Below the pieces are notes generated by a model. That model was not told where the DNA came from. It saw only the letters and a program-made list of their open reading frames with translations, and did no database searches. Shown piece after piece: positions 28,316 to 37,218 of a stretch of 64,000 nucleotides of DNA. Numbering within the stretch: position 1 is the first letter of the stretch; each line of letters opens with the position of its first letter. Made by a program: the position numbers and the translations under genes. Origin of the DNA: Gammaproteobacteria bacterium (lineage in GTDB: Bacteria; Pseudomonadota; Gammaproteobacteria; SZUA-229); NCBI GenBank assembly GCA_029882355.1, contig JAOUKV010000001.1:62001-126000 (forward strand). The letters are read 5' to 3'.

Positions 28316-29132
28316 GATCTTCTCCTGGAAATTTACCCGACTTCACCGCATCTACATAGGCGCTAACCGCTCCTTCGATACTACCAGTCTCAGCCAGAAA
28401 ATCATGGCTAAACTTAGGCACTCGTCCCATACTCAAACCCAAAATATCGTAGAGTACCAAAATCTGCCCATCACAAGCCACACTGGCACCTATGCCAATC
28501 ACTGGAATCGTCAAAGCCCTGCTGATAATTTCTGCCAATTCACTTGGCACACATTCAAGCACAATTAAATCAGCACCCGCTTCTTCAAGTATTCCGGCTT
28601 CTTCCAGCATGGCTTCAGCCGCTTTCGCTTCACGACCTTGCACACGGTAACCACCCAATTTATGGACTTTTTGCGGCTGCAAACCAAGGTGTGCACACAC
28701 GGGAATACCATGCTGCACCAATGCAGAGACAATCTCTGCCTGTTCAGCCCCACCTTCCAGTTTCACCATCTGCGCACCCGCCTCTTTCATAAAGCAGCCG
28801 GCATTTTCCAGTGCAGCATCAATTGATGTGTAACTCAAAAATGGCATATCAACAATCATCAAAGAATGTGACAAACCTTTGCCGACCATCTGAGCGTGAT
28901 ACAGCATGTCGTCAACCGTCACTGGCAATGTGGTTTCATGTCCCTGCACCACCATACCGAGCGAATCACCAACCAAAACAACATCAACATCAGCCTGATC
29001 TAGCACACGCGCAAAACTTGCATCATAAGCAGTTAAACAAACAATTTTTTCACCCGCCTGTTTTTTTTCCAGCAGACTGCGAACGGTGATTTTTTTTCTG
29101 ACTTGTTGGGATGAATCTGGTCTGGCACTCAT
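28302..29132 (-). CDS. panB: 3-methyl-2-oxobutanoate hydroxymethyltransferase
   Basis: A 276-aa enzyme making ketopantoate from alpha-ketoisovalerate with methylene-tetrahydrofolate. GDSLGMVVQGHETTLPVT, the metal-binding VDMPFLSY, VKLEGGAE, HLGLQPQKV and the ECVPSELA stretch are all intact. It lies 2 bases after the deoxynucleoside kinase gene and overlaps panC. Confidence 0.96.
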   Translation of the reverse strand: MSARPDSSQQVRKKITVRSLLEKKQAGEKIVCLTAYDASFARVLDQADVDVVLVGDSLGMVVQGHETTLPVTVDDMLYHAQMVGKGLSHSLMIVDMPFLSYTSIDAALENAGCFMKEAGAQMVKLEGGAEQAEIVSALVQHGIPVCAHLGLQPQKVHKLGGYRVQGREAKAAEAMLEEAGILEEAGADLIVLECVPSELAEIISRALTIPVIGIGASVACDGQILVLYDILGLSMGRVPKFSHDFLAETGSIEGAVSAYVDAVKSGKFPGEDHVFS

Positions 29133-29134
29133 GG

Positions 29135-29824
29135 TTATTCCAGCTCCTGCATAATCAATGATGACGGATTAAAATAATGACGGCCACTGCGATTGGCCAA
29201 TATGCGTTCTAATAACAATTGATAATCTTCTTCATTGTTGGCGAAGTCAATATCTGCGGCGTTTACAATTAAAAGCGGGGCTTCGTTATATTGATAAAAG
29301 AAGCGCACATAAGCATCGGACAAACGTTCCAGATAAGCAGCTTCAATTAACTGCTCATGTGATAGACCACGTTTTTGAATACGAGCCAGCAAGACTTCGA
29401 CAGGAGCCTGTAAATACACAACCAAATCCGGTTTTGGCACATCCAACGTCAAACTTGAATAAACCTGCTCGTATAAATCCAGCTCATCTTTATCCAGTGT
29501 TAACTCAGCAAACAGACGATCTTTTTCAATTAAATAATCGGCCACTCGCACAGGACTAAACATATCTTCCTGCTTCATTTCCTTGAGCTGGCGAGCGCGT
29601 TGTAACAAAAAATATAACTGTGTAGGTAATGCTGCGGCTTTAGGATTATCGTAAAACTTTTCCAAAAACGGATTATCATCCGCACCTTCCAACAACAAAC
29701 TACTATCAAAAGAACGAGATAACTTTCCTGCCAGTGTCGTTTTGCCGACACCTATAGGTCCTTCGACGACGACAAAAGCAGGCCATTTTGATGACAACTC
29801 CAAATGAGCCTTCGCCTCACTCAT
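29135..29824 (-). CDS. Deoxynucleoside kinase (dGK/dAK-like)
   Basis: A 229-aa kinase of the deoxyadenosine/deoxyguanosine kinase family. VEGPIGVGKTTLA (about residues 19-31) is the P-loop, EKDRLFAE corresponds to the DRS/DRY-type catalytic region, and PDLVVYLQAPVEVLLARIQKRG is the conserved substrate/LID region. It would phosphorylate salvaged deoxynucleosides. Its position inside a folate/pantothenate operon (4-base overlap with folK, 2-base gap to panB) is notable, because the typical gammaproteobacterial order is folK-panB directly. Confidence 0.88.
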   Translation of the reverse strand: MSEAKAHLELSSKWPAFVVVEGPIGVGKTTLAGKLSRSFDSSLLLEGADDNPFLEKFYDNPKAAALPTQLYFLLQRARQLKEMKQEDMFSPVRVADYLIEKDRLFAELTLDKDELDLYEQVYSSLTLDVPKPDLVVYLQAPVEVLLARIQKRGLSHEQLIEAAYLERLSDAYVRFFYQYNEAPLLIVNAADIDFANNEEDYQLLLERILANRSGRHYFNPSSLIMQELE

Positions 29825-30342
29825 ACAATTTCCCCAACATATTTCAACTCATTTTCAGAACAACTATTGATAATTTTATTTAGCGTACCATGACCGGGAA
29901 TATTCAGATCAGGCTGCTGCATTTTTTGACATAGCCTGTGCAGAGGGTAAAGCACAAACTCACGTACACAGATACCCGGATGTGGCAGAATTAAACGCGC
30001 CTTGTTCATCTGCAGTTGAGCGTACATCAACATATCCAGATCCAACGTTCTCGCTGCCCAGCGTTGTTCACGTATCCGTCCCTGATTATTTTCAATCGCC
30101 TGTAAGTAATCCAGTAAAACTAACGGTTCAAGCCTGGTATCTAATAAAGCGACCGCATTATAATAATCATCCTGATCATCAGACTCCACATCATCGATCA
30201 ATAATGGCTTACTTAGATACAAACCTGAATCGGCAATATATTGTGTTTCAGGGATTTGTTTCAGCGCAACCACAGCCGCCTTGATCTGCTCAACAGGATT
30301 TTCGAGATTACTACCCAGGCCGATATAAACAGATTCAGCCAT
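29821..30342 (-). CDS. folK: 2-amino-4-hydroxy-6-hydroxymethyldihydropteridine pyrophosphokinase
   Basis: A 173-aa enzyme that pyrophosphorylates hydroxymethyl-dihydropterin in folate synthesis. YIGLGSNLENP at the N-terminus, YYNAVALLDT, IRE-Q-RWAARTLDLDML (metal-binding Asp pair) and LPHPGICVREFVLYPL are family signatures. It follows pcnB after 3 bases and overlaps the kinase gene by 4. Confidence 0.95.
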   Translation of the reverse strand: MAESVYIGLGSNLENPVEQIKAAVVALKQIPETQYIADSGLYLSKPLLIDDVESDDQDDYYNAVALLDTRLEPLVLLDYLQAIENNQGRIREQRWAARTLDLDMLMYAQLQMNKARLILPHPGICVREFVLYPLHRLCQKMQQPDLNIPGHGTLNKIINSCSENELKYVGEIV

Positions 30343-30345
30343 GCA

Positions 30346-31680
30346 TTAATCTTTTGGTTTTTTATTGCGTCGGCGCGGAGGCCTGCGTCGCTGCTTCGAC
30401 TCTGTTTTCTTTTGCTGCGCCTCGGGTGAATTATTCTGAAACTCCGTCCACCAGCGACAATCTGCATCATTAATTTCACCCGCTTGAGAGCGCAGACATA
30501 AAAAATCATAACCGGCTCTAAATTTTGGATGCTCAAACACCGAAGTGGCACGTTTTCCAGTGCGATAAGAAAAACGTGATTGCAATGCCCAAATATCACG
30601 CATCACCATGGTAAATCGTTTTGGAATAGAAACAAAACGTACCTGCTCCCCGATCATGGCAGAAGCTGCTTTCTGCAATGCAAGTGAATGCGGCTCTCCC
30701 TTAGCCAAACGTTTTTCTGTTCGACGCTGTAACGGAGCCCATAACAAGGCTGCAAATAAAAATGCAGGTGTTACTGGTTTATTTTGTTGAATGCGTTCAT
30801 CAGTACTCTGCATGGCTAACTGCAAAAATTTCAGTGCAATTTCATTACCATCTAACACCTTTGATGCTTCTGGAAAAAGATGTTCCAACAAATAATAATC
30901 ACGCAGTCCCTGAAAACTTTTAATTGCATGACCAGAATGAAATAATTTTAAAACTTCTTCATATAAACGCGCAGCCGGTACATCTCTAAGTATAACGCCC
31001 TCATCACGAATAAAATCCTGACAGCTTTCGTCAATACTAAAACCTAGTTTGGCAGCAAACCGAATCACTCTGATCATACGTACAGGGTCTTCACGGTAGC
31101 GATCCTCAGGATCACCGATCAAACGTAAACGACCTTCCATAACATCTTCATAACCACCGACAAAATCGACTACTGAAAAATCAGCGATATTGTAATACAG
31201 CGCATTTACGGTGAAATCACGACGCCAGACATCCTGCTCAATATCACCATAAACATTGTCACGCAGAATACGACCTGAATCATCCTGATGCCCGGATTGA
31301 GAATCGCCATGATCACCACGGAAGGTTGCGACCTCGATAATATGACGACCAAAGTGAATGTGCGCCAGCCTAAATCGTCGGCCGATCAAACGGCAATTAC
31401 GGAATAATTCTTTAACCTGCTCAGGGGTTGCATCGGTAGCCACATCAAAATCTTTGGGACGATGACCTAATAACAAATCACGAACCGCGCCACCTACCAG
31501 ATAGGCTTCATAACCCGCTTTGTTTAATCGGGATAAAACTTTAATGGCGCTTTCATCGATATTCTTGCGCGAGATACCGTGCTCTGCACGTGGAATGATG
31601 CGCACATCATCCGAGTAAGTTTTCTTCGCAGCGGCAATTCTTTTTTTCTTTTCTCTGCGATTTTTTAACCACTTCAGCAT
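30346..31680 (-). CDS. pcnB: Poly(A) polymerase I
   Basis: A 444-aa class II nucleotidyltransferase adding poly(A) tails to RNA and so promoting decay. YLVGGAVRDLLLGHRPKDFD contains the GG and DxD catalytic motifs, RRFRLAHIHFG and RRDFTVNALYYN are conserved, and the very basic C-terminus (KQRRRPPRRRNKKPK) matches the RNA-binding tail of PcnB and separates it from tRNA CCA-adding enzymes. It overlaps the methyltransferase gene by one base and starts the folK-pan series. Confidence 0.95.
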   Translation of the reverse strand: MLKWLKNRREKKKRIAAAKKTYSDDVRIIPRAEHGISRKNIDESAIKVLSRLNKAGYEAYLVGGAVRDLLLGHRPKDFDVATDATPEQVKELFRNCRLIGRRFRLAHIHFGRHIIEVATFRGDHGDSQSGHQDDSGRILRDNVYGDIEQDVWRRDFTVNALYYNIADFSVVDFVGGYEDVMEGRLRLIGDPEDRYREDPVRMIRVIRFAAKLGFSIDESCQDFIRDEGVILRDVPAARLYEEVLKLFHSGHAIKSFQGLRDYYLLEHLFPEASKVLDGNEIALKFLQLAMQSTDERIQQNKPVTPAFLFAALLWAPLQRRTEKRLAKGEPHSLALQKAASAMIGEQVRFVSIPKRFTMVMRDIWALQSRFSYRTGKRATSVFEHPKFRAGYDFLCLRSQAGEINDADCRWWTEFQNNSPEAQQKKTESKQRRRPPRRRNKKPKD

Positions 31681-32348
31681 TATTCAAAATCCTTAACGAT
31701 GAGCGTAAGACCGTCACCAATCGGCACCAGGCTCTTAGTCACCCGGTTATCATTTTTTACCATTTCATTAAAACGCCTGATAGCACGTGTGCCCGGCTGC
31801 ATATTTTCAGGGTCGGCCACACTGCCCGACCAAAGCGTATTATCCACCGCCAGTAGACCACCCCGACGAAGCAGCCTCAGCGACTGCTCATAATACAACG
31901 GATAATTCTGCTTATCCGCATCGACAAAAATAAAATCAAAAGTCCCTGCTAAAGAATCATCTAATAACTGTTGCAAGGTAATCGAAGCTGCCTGTAATCG
32001 AAGCTTTATCTTGTCCTGCAAACCTGCTTTTTTCCAGTACTTCCTTGCCATGCTAGTCCATTCGTCAGAATCATCGCAACAAACCAACTCACCATCATCC
32101 GGCAAGGCACTGGCGATGCAGATCGAGCTGTAACCCGTAAAAGTACCAATTTCAAGCACCCGCTTAGCACCAGTCAACTTTACCAACAGCGCCATAAACT
32201 GCCCCTGCTCAGGCGAAATCTGCATCACCGAGAATTTATCACCGGCAGTTTCTGCACGTAATTCCCGTAATAAGTCAGTTTCGTCAACCGATACCGAAAG
32301 TAAATACTCATAGGTACGATCATCAAGTGACAGGGTTCGATTACTCAA
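31680..32348 (-). CDS. O-methyltransferase (caffeoyl-CoA OMT-like)
   Basis: A 222-aa SAM-dependent methyltransferase. VLEIGTFTGYSSI is motif I, VCCDDSDEW holds the SAM ribose-binding acidic residues, and FDFIFVDADKQNYPLYYE is the metal-binding motif typical of cation-dependent O-methyltransferases of the caffeoyl-CoA OMT group. The natural substrate in bacteria is usually unknown, and so it is here. Its stop overlaps the pcnB start by one base, so it is likely the first gene of the pcnB-folK-pan operon. Confidence 0.85.
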   Translation of the reverse strand: MSNRTLSLDDRTYEYLLSVSVDETDLLRELRAETAGDKFSVMQISPEQGQFMALLVKLTGAKRVLEIGTFTGYSSICIASALPDDGELVCCDDSDEWTSMARKYWKKAGLQDKIKLRLQAASITLQQLLDDSLAGTFDFIFVDADKQNYPLYYEQSLRLLRRGGLLAVDNTLWSGSVADPENMQPGTRAIRRFNEMVKNDNRVTKSLVPIGDGLTLIVKDFE

Positions 32349-32435
32349 ATACAGACTCTCTTCAACAGTAAAGCGCTACTATGTGCGCTAAAGCCGAAAA
32401 TTATACCAAAAAACAGCGGGTTAAGACATTAAGAC

Positions 32436-32888
32436 TCAATCTGGCAGGCGCAGCAAGCCGGTTTCCCGATAATAACAATAATCTGACAGTATTCTTTCAT
32501 GATCAAAAGCCAGCTTAACCTTAGCCAGAGCTTCTTCATTACAGGGATTCAACAACATTATATTGGCCGCATCATCCGCAGCATGAGGCTCACCCGACGC
32601 ATGCCCAATATAAACCAGGCTCACGGTATGGCCTCGCTCATCACGAGATGGATCAGAATAACAACCCAGCAATATATTTAACTTCACATTAAGACCGGTT
32701 TCTTCTAACGCTTCACGAATGGCTGCTGTACTGACGGTTTCACCCACATCGACAAAACCACCGGGTAGCGCCCAGCCATGCGGCGAGTATTTTCTTTCGA
32801 TCAAAACAATCGGCCTGTTTGGCTGATCATACATTTCGATGATTATATCGACGGTAAGGAGTGGGGTTTCTGGTCTTGTCATATGCAT
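32436..32888 (-). CDS. Nudix hydrolase
   Basis: A 150-aa protein with a complete Nudix box (GFVDVGE, then REALEETGL: the G-x5-E-x7-REUxEExGU pattern, about residues 45-67), which cleaves nucleoside diphosphates linked to other groups. The preceding WALPGG is also typical. The extra C-terminal part (SDYCYYRETGLLRLPD) is a conserved tail of one gammaproteobacterial subgroup. Substrate unknown. Stands alone with 87 bases to the OMT gene and 72 to the kinase gene. A second possible start is Met3. Confidence 0.87.
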   Translation of the reverse strand: MHMTRPETPLLTVDIIIEMYDQPNRPIVLIERKYSPHGWALPGGFVDVGETVSTAAIREALEETGLNVKLNILLGCYSDPSRDERGHTVSLVYIGHASGEPHAADDAANIMLLNPCNEEALAKVKLAFDHERILSDYCYYRETGLLRLPD

Positions 32889-32960
32889 GTTTTACTAACT
32901 ACATGGCATTAGAATTTAATTCCATTAATTGTCCAATTTGTCAGCGTTATTAGTTTAGTG

Positions 32961-34748
32961 TTACACGCCATCAGCAAGCGCCATTTCAATCCAGAAGGTA
33001 TTGCCTATACCCGCTTCACTCTCAACACCAATACTTCCACCCATGGCTTCAACCAGACGCTTACAAATAACAAGTCCTATGCCTGTTCCCTGAATAGTGC
33101 TTGCGGCATGAAGACGTTCGAAAGGGGTAAACAATCGAGCAATTTCATTACTGCTTAATTCTGCTCCGGTACTTGTCACATAAATGCGTAGACGTTTCGG
33201 ATCAATCACTTCACTCTCGAGTGTTATACAGCCCCGTTCACAGTTATATTTAACTGCATTCGACAACAGATTTAGCAAAATCTGTTTAAGACGGGTGAAA
33301 TCAGCCTGTACACTACTACCCTGACCACTGACACGATCAACGAGCTTCAACTGTTGCTCATCAATCTGAGGCTGAACAAGGGCAATACACTGACAAAGTA
33401 AATCATCAACAGAGACTGCCATTAAAGAGATATCCAGATTTCCAGATTCAATTTTAGCGAGATCCAGTACCTCATTAATCAGATTTAAAAGATGATGTCC
33501 GGCATAAAGGATTTCTCCAACGTTATCCCTCTGTATCTTATTAAGCATATCTGCGTCCATTTCAAGCATCTGCCCGAAACCCAAAATTGCGTTCATCGGC
33601 GTACGTAATTCATGGCTCATGCGCGATAAAAATTCTGATTTTGCGGCATTAGCACTTTCAGCTTCATCGCGTGCAATCTGTAAGCTGGTTGTACGATCTT
33701 GCACCAGCTCCTCAAGATGCTCACGATGATTATAGAGATCTTGTTCTGTTCTCTTACGTTCTGTTATATCTCGTGAAAGCACAATAAAATGAGGTCTGTC
33801 AGTAGCGCTATTATTTTTCCGTGCCACTGAAAGTTCAAACCAGAAAACGCCATCCGCTAATAGTAAGAAAAATTGTCGACCGTGTGATTCACCTGTTTTA
33901 TTTGCCTCCTCTAAAGCAGAAGTCACCACTGCAGCTGCCTCTTCTGGTAACACTTCTTTAACGGTTCTACCCAGCAGACGTTCACGCGTGTCAGCTAATA
34001 GCTCTTCTTTATTCGCCATTACCTGAAGATAGCGACCATCCATATCCAGCTCAAACAACATATCGGGAATAGCATAAAGGGTCGCCGACATATCACTGGC
34101 AAGACGCTGAATAGGATTACCAAAGTGCTGGCTGATTTTACGAACAGCGAACATTCCTATAGCCAATAACAAAACCACCATTACAGCTATCAAAACAATC
34201 CCTTTATATATTTTCTGATCTTTTTTTAGTTCCGAGATACTGACCTGAACCACACCTTGAATCGAATTATCAAATCCGCCACGGTAAGGTAATGTTATTT
34301 CTATTACTGGCTCACCAGCATAAGCGGTATGTCGAGCTTGACTTACGCTATTTTGTGCCAGCACATCTCTGGCTATCTCCCCTGATTCACCTACCAGCAG
34401 AGTGTTATTCTTCTCTTTTAAACTGCTGGCTAAAACACGTCCTTCATTATCAGTAATTAGTAGTGATCTAATGTCCGGAAACTCTTTTTGAGTATCTTCA
34501 AGCAATAATTGCGCGTGATATCTGCCGGAAAAACTAACCCGCGAAACAGAGGTAGCCAATACCTGCGTAAAAAGCGTAGAAAGCTTTTGCTCTTCACTGT
34601 CCATCACTCCTTTGAGATAAGCACCACCAATAACCAATACAGTGATCATGAGAAATAATATAACAACCCCAAAAGATAAGGTTAAGCGTCGATCAACTTT
34701 TGATAATAATGATAAACTTTTGTCTAAATCTGTACTGAAATACCTCAT
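32961..34748 (-). CDS. Membrane PAS-containing sensor histidine kinase with degenerate G1 box
   Basis: A 595-aa kinase. TM1 (about residues 22-46) and TM2 (about 185-205) flank a periplasmic sensor domain of some 140 residues; a PAS domain (about 225-340), a coiled-coil linker and HisKA with SHELRTP (His near 377) follow. The ATPase domain has a normal N box (LLNLLSNAVKYN) and G2 (GTGIGL), but the G1 box that should read DTGxGI reads STGAEL (codons near 33165-33180), losing the Asp that contacts adenine. There is no receiver domain and no response-regulator gene nearby. Its ATG overlaps the stop of the upstream periplasmic-binding-protein gene by 4 bases. Confidence 0.9.
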   Translation of the reverse strand: MRYFSTDLDKSLSLLSKVDRRLTLSFGVVILFLMITVLVIGGAYLKGVMDSEEQKLSTLFTQVLATSVSRVSFSGRYHAQLLLEDTQKEFPDIRSLLITDNEGRVLASSLKEKNNTLLVGESGEIARDVLAQNSVSQARHTAYAGEPVIEITLPYRGGFDNSIQGVVQVSISELKKDQKIYKGIVLIAVMVVLLLAIGMFAVRKISQHFGNPIQRLASDMSATLYAIPDMLFELDMDGRYLQVMANKEELLADTRERLLGRTVKEVLPEEAAAVVTSALEEANKTGESHGRQFFLLLADGVFWFELSVARKNNSATDRPHFIVLSRDITERKRTEQDLYNHREHLEELVQDRTTSLQIARDEAESANAAKSEFLSRMSHELRTPMNAILGFGQMLEMDADMLNKIQRDNVGEILYAGHHLLNLINEVLDLAKIESGNLDISLMAVSVDDLLCQCIALVQPQIDEQQLKLVDRVSGQGSSVQADFTRLKQILLNLLSNAVKYNCERGCITLESEVIDPKRLRIYVTSTGAELSSNEIARLFTPFERLHAASTIQGTGIGLVICKRLVEAMGGSIGVESEAGIGNTFWIEMALADGV

Positions 34749-35869
34749 CTAGACGTTACCGTTTTACCTTCCCAGATAGGCTTATTTGCAGCCCACGGTT
34801 TACGGAACGCTTCGGGTACAGGCCCAAGCCAACCGGGATACATCTCAAGGGTTTCTTTTGTTATTGGAAATACCGGCACTAAAATATGCTTCTCAACAGA
34901 GCGACCTGTTGCTACATAATATCCAGCTTTCATCGCTTCACCGCCAAGAGGGCCACAAAATTGAGCCGAGTCAATCTGTGTCAAACGGCCTGCCTTAATG
35001 TTACCAACCGAGGCAGGATCACCATCAATACTAGCGAGCATAATCTCCTTACGCCCGGCATCCGCAAGAACATCGACAACGCTCAGACCACCGCCATCAT
35101 TAACGGTAAAAATAACATCAATACTGCCTGATTGCGGAAAGTCCTTTAGTATAGCCAGCCCAGCCTGACGACCTTCTTCAGGCTGAACCGCCTTGTATGT
35201 TTTCAATACTTCATAAGGCTGATCATGATCACGTAGTGCATCAAGAAACCCGTTCAGTCGTTCGACCGTTGAAGACACATGCGGGTACTCAACCAGAACC
35301 AGCTTAATTTTTTGTGTATTTAAAAACTGGCTGGCGACATATTCACCATTGAGATAACCGGCCTGTTTATTATCTGAGGTAATAAAAGTCGCCAGTTTCC
35401 CGCCACTAATATATTGATCGTATGCAACTACCGGAATGCTCAAACGATTAGCTTCCCTAAGAGGTTCGGCAAGCGCTGCATTATCGGTGGGTTGAACAAT
35501 AATAACGTCAGGCTGTAGCTTGATCAGCTCATACATCTGAGCGATCTGGCGTTCGATGCCCTGCTGACCATCACCAGCAACGCGTGTCAGCAGCTCCACG
35601 GCAGGTAGCCCTCTGCCTATTGCTTCAGAATTAATTCGATCAGCTTCAGCCTCCAGACCTTCACGCATGGCAACCTGACCAGGAATAGTCATAGACCAAT
35701 AAAGCACTCCAACACGAACAGATTCTTTAACTGGTGTATTTTGTGCAAATGCATTGTTAAAACAAAGGGACAAACAGACGGTCAGTGCGGCAATAAGCGA
35801 GCGACAGTATTTCTTGAAAAAAACTAGTGTCATTTCAAACAATATCCTTGATCGGATGGGCTTAGACAT
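34745..35869 (-). CDS. Periplasmic sugar-binding-protein-like sensor partner
   Basis: A type I periplasmic binding protein (RbsB/TorT-like, PBP type 1). From the second ATG (35833, behind AAGGA) it starts with a clear signal peptide, MTLVFFKKYCRSL then a hydrophobic core ending NNAFA; the longer start at 35869 has no Shine-Dalgarno and abuts a palindrome. The mature part has two alternating lobes (VRVGVLYW, VIIVQPTDNAALAEPL, VVAYDQYISGG, IDVIFTVNDGGGLSVVDVL). No ABC transporter genes are near. Instead it overlaps a membrane histidine kinase gene, so it probably senses a small ligand and passes the signal to the kinase, as LuxP-LuxQ and TorT-TorS do. Confidence 0.88.
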   Translation of the reverse strand: MSKPIRSRILFEMTLVFFKKYCRSLIAALTVCLSLCFNNAFAQNTPVKESVRVGVLYWSMTIPGQVAMREGLEAEADRINSEAIGRGLPAVELLTRVAGDGQQGIERQIAQMYELIKLQPDVIIVQPTDNAALAEPLREANRLSIPVVAYDQYISGGKLATFITSDNKQAGYLNGEYVASQFLNTQKIKLVLVEYPHVSSTVERLNGFLDALRDHDQPYEVLKTYKAVQPEEGRQAGLAILKDFPQSGSIDVIFTVNDGGGLSVVDVLADAGRKEIMLASIDGDPASVGNIKAGRLTQIDSAQFCGPLGGEAMKAGYYVATGRSVEKHILVPVFPITKETLEMYPGWLGPVPEAFRKPWAANKPIWEGKTVTSR

Positions 35870-35871
35870 AA

Positions 35872-35906
35872 GTACTAATGGTAATAAAATTTATTATCAT
35901 TAGCAC
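35872..35906. promoter_or_regulatory. 35-bp near-perfect palindrome (candidate operator)
   Basis: Left arm GTACTAATGGTAATAAA and right arm (read on the other strand) GTGCTAATGATAATAAA agree at 15 of 17 positions around a central base at 35889. It lies just upstream of the binding-protein/kinase operon, in the leader if translation starts at 35833. It is AT-rich with no GC-rich stem or T-tract, so an operator for a dimeric regulator is likelier than a terminator. The GATAAT-like half sites recall Fur boxes, but the 7-base spacing between them is not Fur-like. Confidence 0.6.
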
Positions 35907-36052
35907 GGCTATAAAGGCCTGTATTTTTACGTGATTATTCTAAAGAAAGCAAATAGTTAACTGGTTTTTAGTGTGGTTTTCATACGAATAACTTGATGTA
36001 AGTAATGGTTACTGCCGGTATAACAATGTGGGAGATGAGAGACAAATAAATA

Positions 36053-37201
36053 TCAACGAATCTCCTCTCGCATAAACCTCCAAACAATCCCCCAAGCTAT
36101 CAACGCTGCCACTGCCGCCAATGCAAACAAACTTGAATGATCAATCCTGTCCCACAATAAACCACTGACCATACTACCGACTGCACCACCCACACCAAAA
36201 CTCAAACTGGCGTATAAAGCCTGCCCCCTGCCCTGATGCTTGCCTTTGAAAAACTGATGTACCAGCAAAATTCCTACCGCATGAAACACGCCAAAACTAA
36301 AAGCATGAAATAACTGCGCGACAAATAACACGATGGTATTGTCAGGAAAAAAACCAATCAACAACCAGCGTAGTGCAGTAAGAGCAAAGGTAGTTAATAA
36401 TAATAAACGAACACCCAATACAGGAATCATGCGATGCATGAGCAGGAAGATAACCACTTCAGCGACAACACCGACGGCCCAAAAAATACCAATAAAGCGG
36501 CGACTATACCCGTGGTCTTCGAGATAGATGCTGTAGAAGGTATAATATGGCCCGTGGCTGAGCACCATTAAAAAACACACGCCGAGAAAAGCTAATACCA
36601 CCGGCTGGCGAACCACACTCATAATACTGCTGGGTTCATCATGGTGTGTCTGCAAACATTCAGGCACAAACAAACTGACTAAAAATATAGCGGTGAGTAA
36701 AACCAAAATAACTGTCGGCAACCAGTCGATATCCTGGCTTTGAAAAAACTCACCCAGGCCAACCACCATAAAAATAAAACCCAGCGAACCCCAGAGACGG
36801 ATATTGCTGTAGCGGTGAATTTTGTCGTTGAGATGATTGAGTGTGGTGGCTTCAAATTGTGGCAGCGATGAGTTCCAGAAAAAACTGAACATCAACATCA
36901 CCATCGCCAGCCACCAGTAACTGTTACCAAAATAAACGCCGATAAAAGCGACTACCGCTAACAGGTTAGCAATACGGATAATGGTGATCGGACGCTGAGT
37001 ATGATCGGCTAACCAGCCCCAGATGTAGGGCGCGAAAATTTTAGTCGCAGGAATAAACGCGATGAGTGTACCGATGGCCTGAGCTTCAAAACCTAAATCT
37101 TTTAGATACAGGCTCCAGTAAGGAACCAGTGCGCCGAGCGAGGCGAAGTAGAAAAAATAAAAACTACTCAACCTCCAATAGGGAATCGGAACACTACTCA
37201 T
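36053..37201 (-). CDS. MFS transporter (MFS_1_like, HcaT-type)
   Basis: A 382-aa major facilitator with twelve predicted helices. The first helix with GALVPYWSLYLKDLGF, the ATKIFAPYIWGWLADHT loop between helices 2 and 3, and FHAVGILLVHQFFKGKHQGRGQALY in the second half match the MFS_1_like / 3-phenylpropionate transporter group. The substrate cannot be read from the sequence. It follows aroC after 17 bases and may be co-transcribed with prmB and aroC. Confidence 0.85.
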   Translation of the reverse strand: MSSVPIPYWRLSSFYFFYFASLGALVPYWSLYLKDLGFEAQAIGTLIAFIPATKIFAPYIWGWLADHTQRPITIIRIANLLAVVAFIGVYFGNSYWWLAMVMLMFSFFWNSSLPQFEATTLNHLNDKIHRYSNIRLWGSLGFIFMVVGLGEFFQSQDIDWLPTVILVLLTAIFLVSLFVPECLQTHHDEPSSIMSVVRQPVVLAFLGVCFLMVLSHGPYYTFYSIYLEDHGYSRRFIGIFWAVGVVAEVVIFLLMHRMIPVLGVRLLLLTTFALTALRWLLIGFFPDNTIVLFVAQLFHAFSFGVFHAVGILLVHQFFKGKHQGRGQALYASLSFGVGGAVGSMVSGLLWDRIDHSSLFALAAVAALIAWGIVWRFMREEIR

Positions 37202-37218
37202 CGCAAATCAGCAAGCGT

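Noticed and set aside
35872-35906. Fur box upstream of the binding-protein gene
   Set aside because: GATAAT-like halves occur, but the spacing between the TAAT and ATTA halves is 7 bases rather than 1, so the classic Fur pattern is not met.
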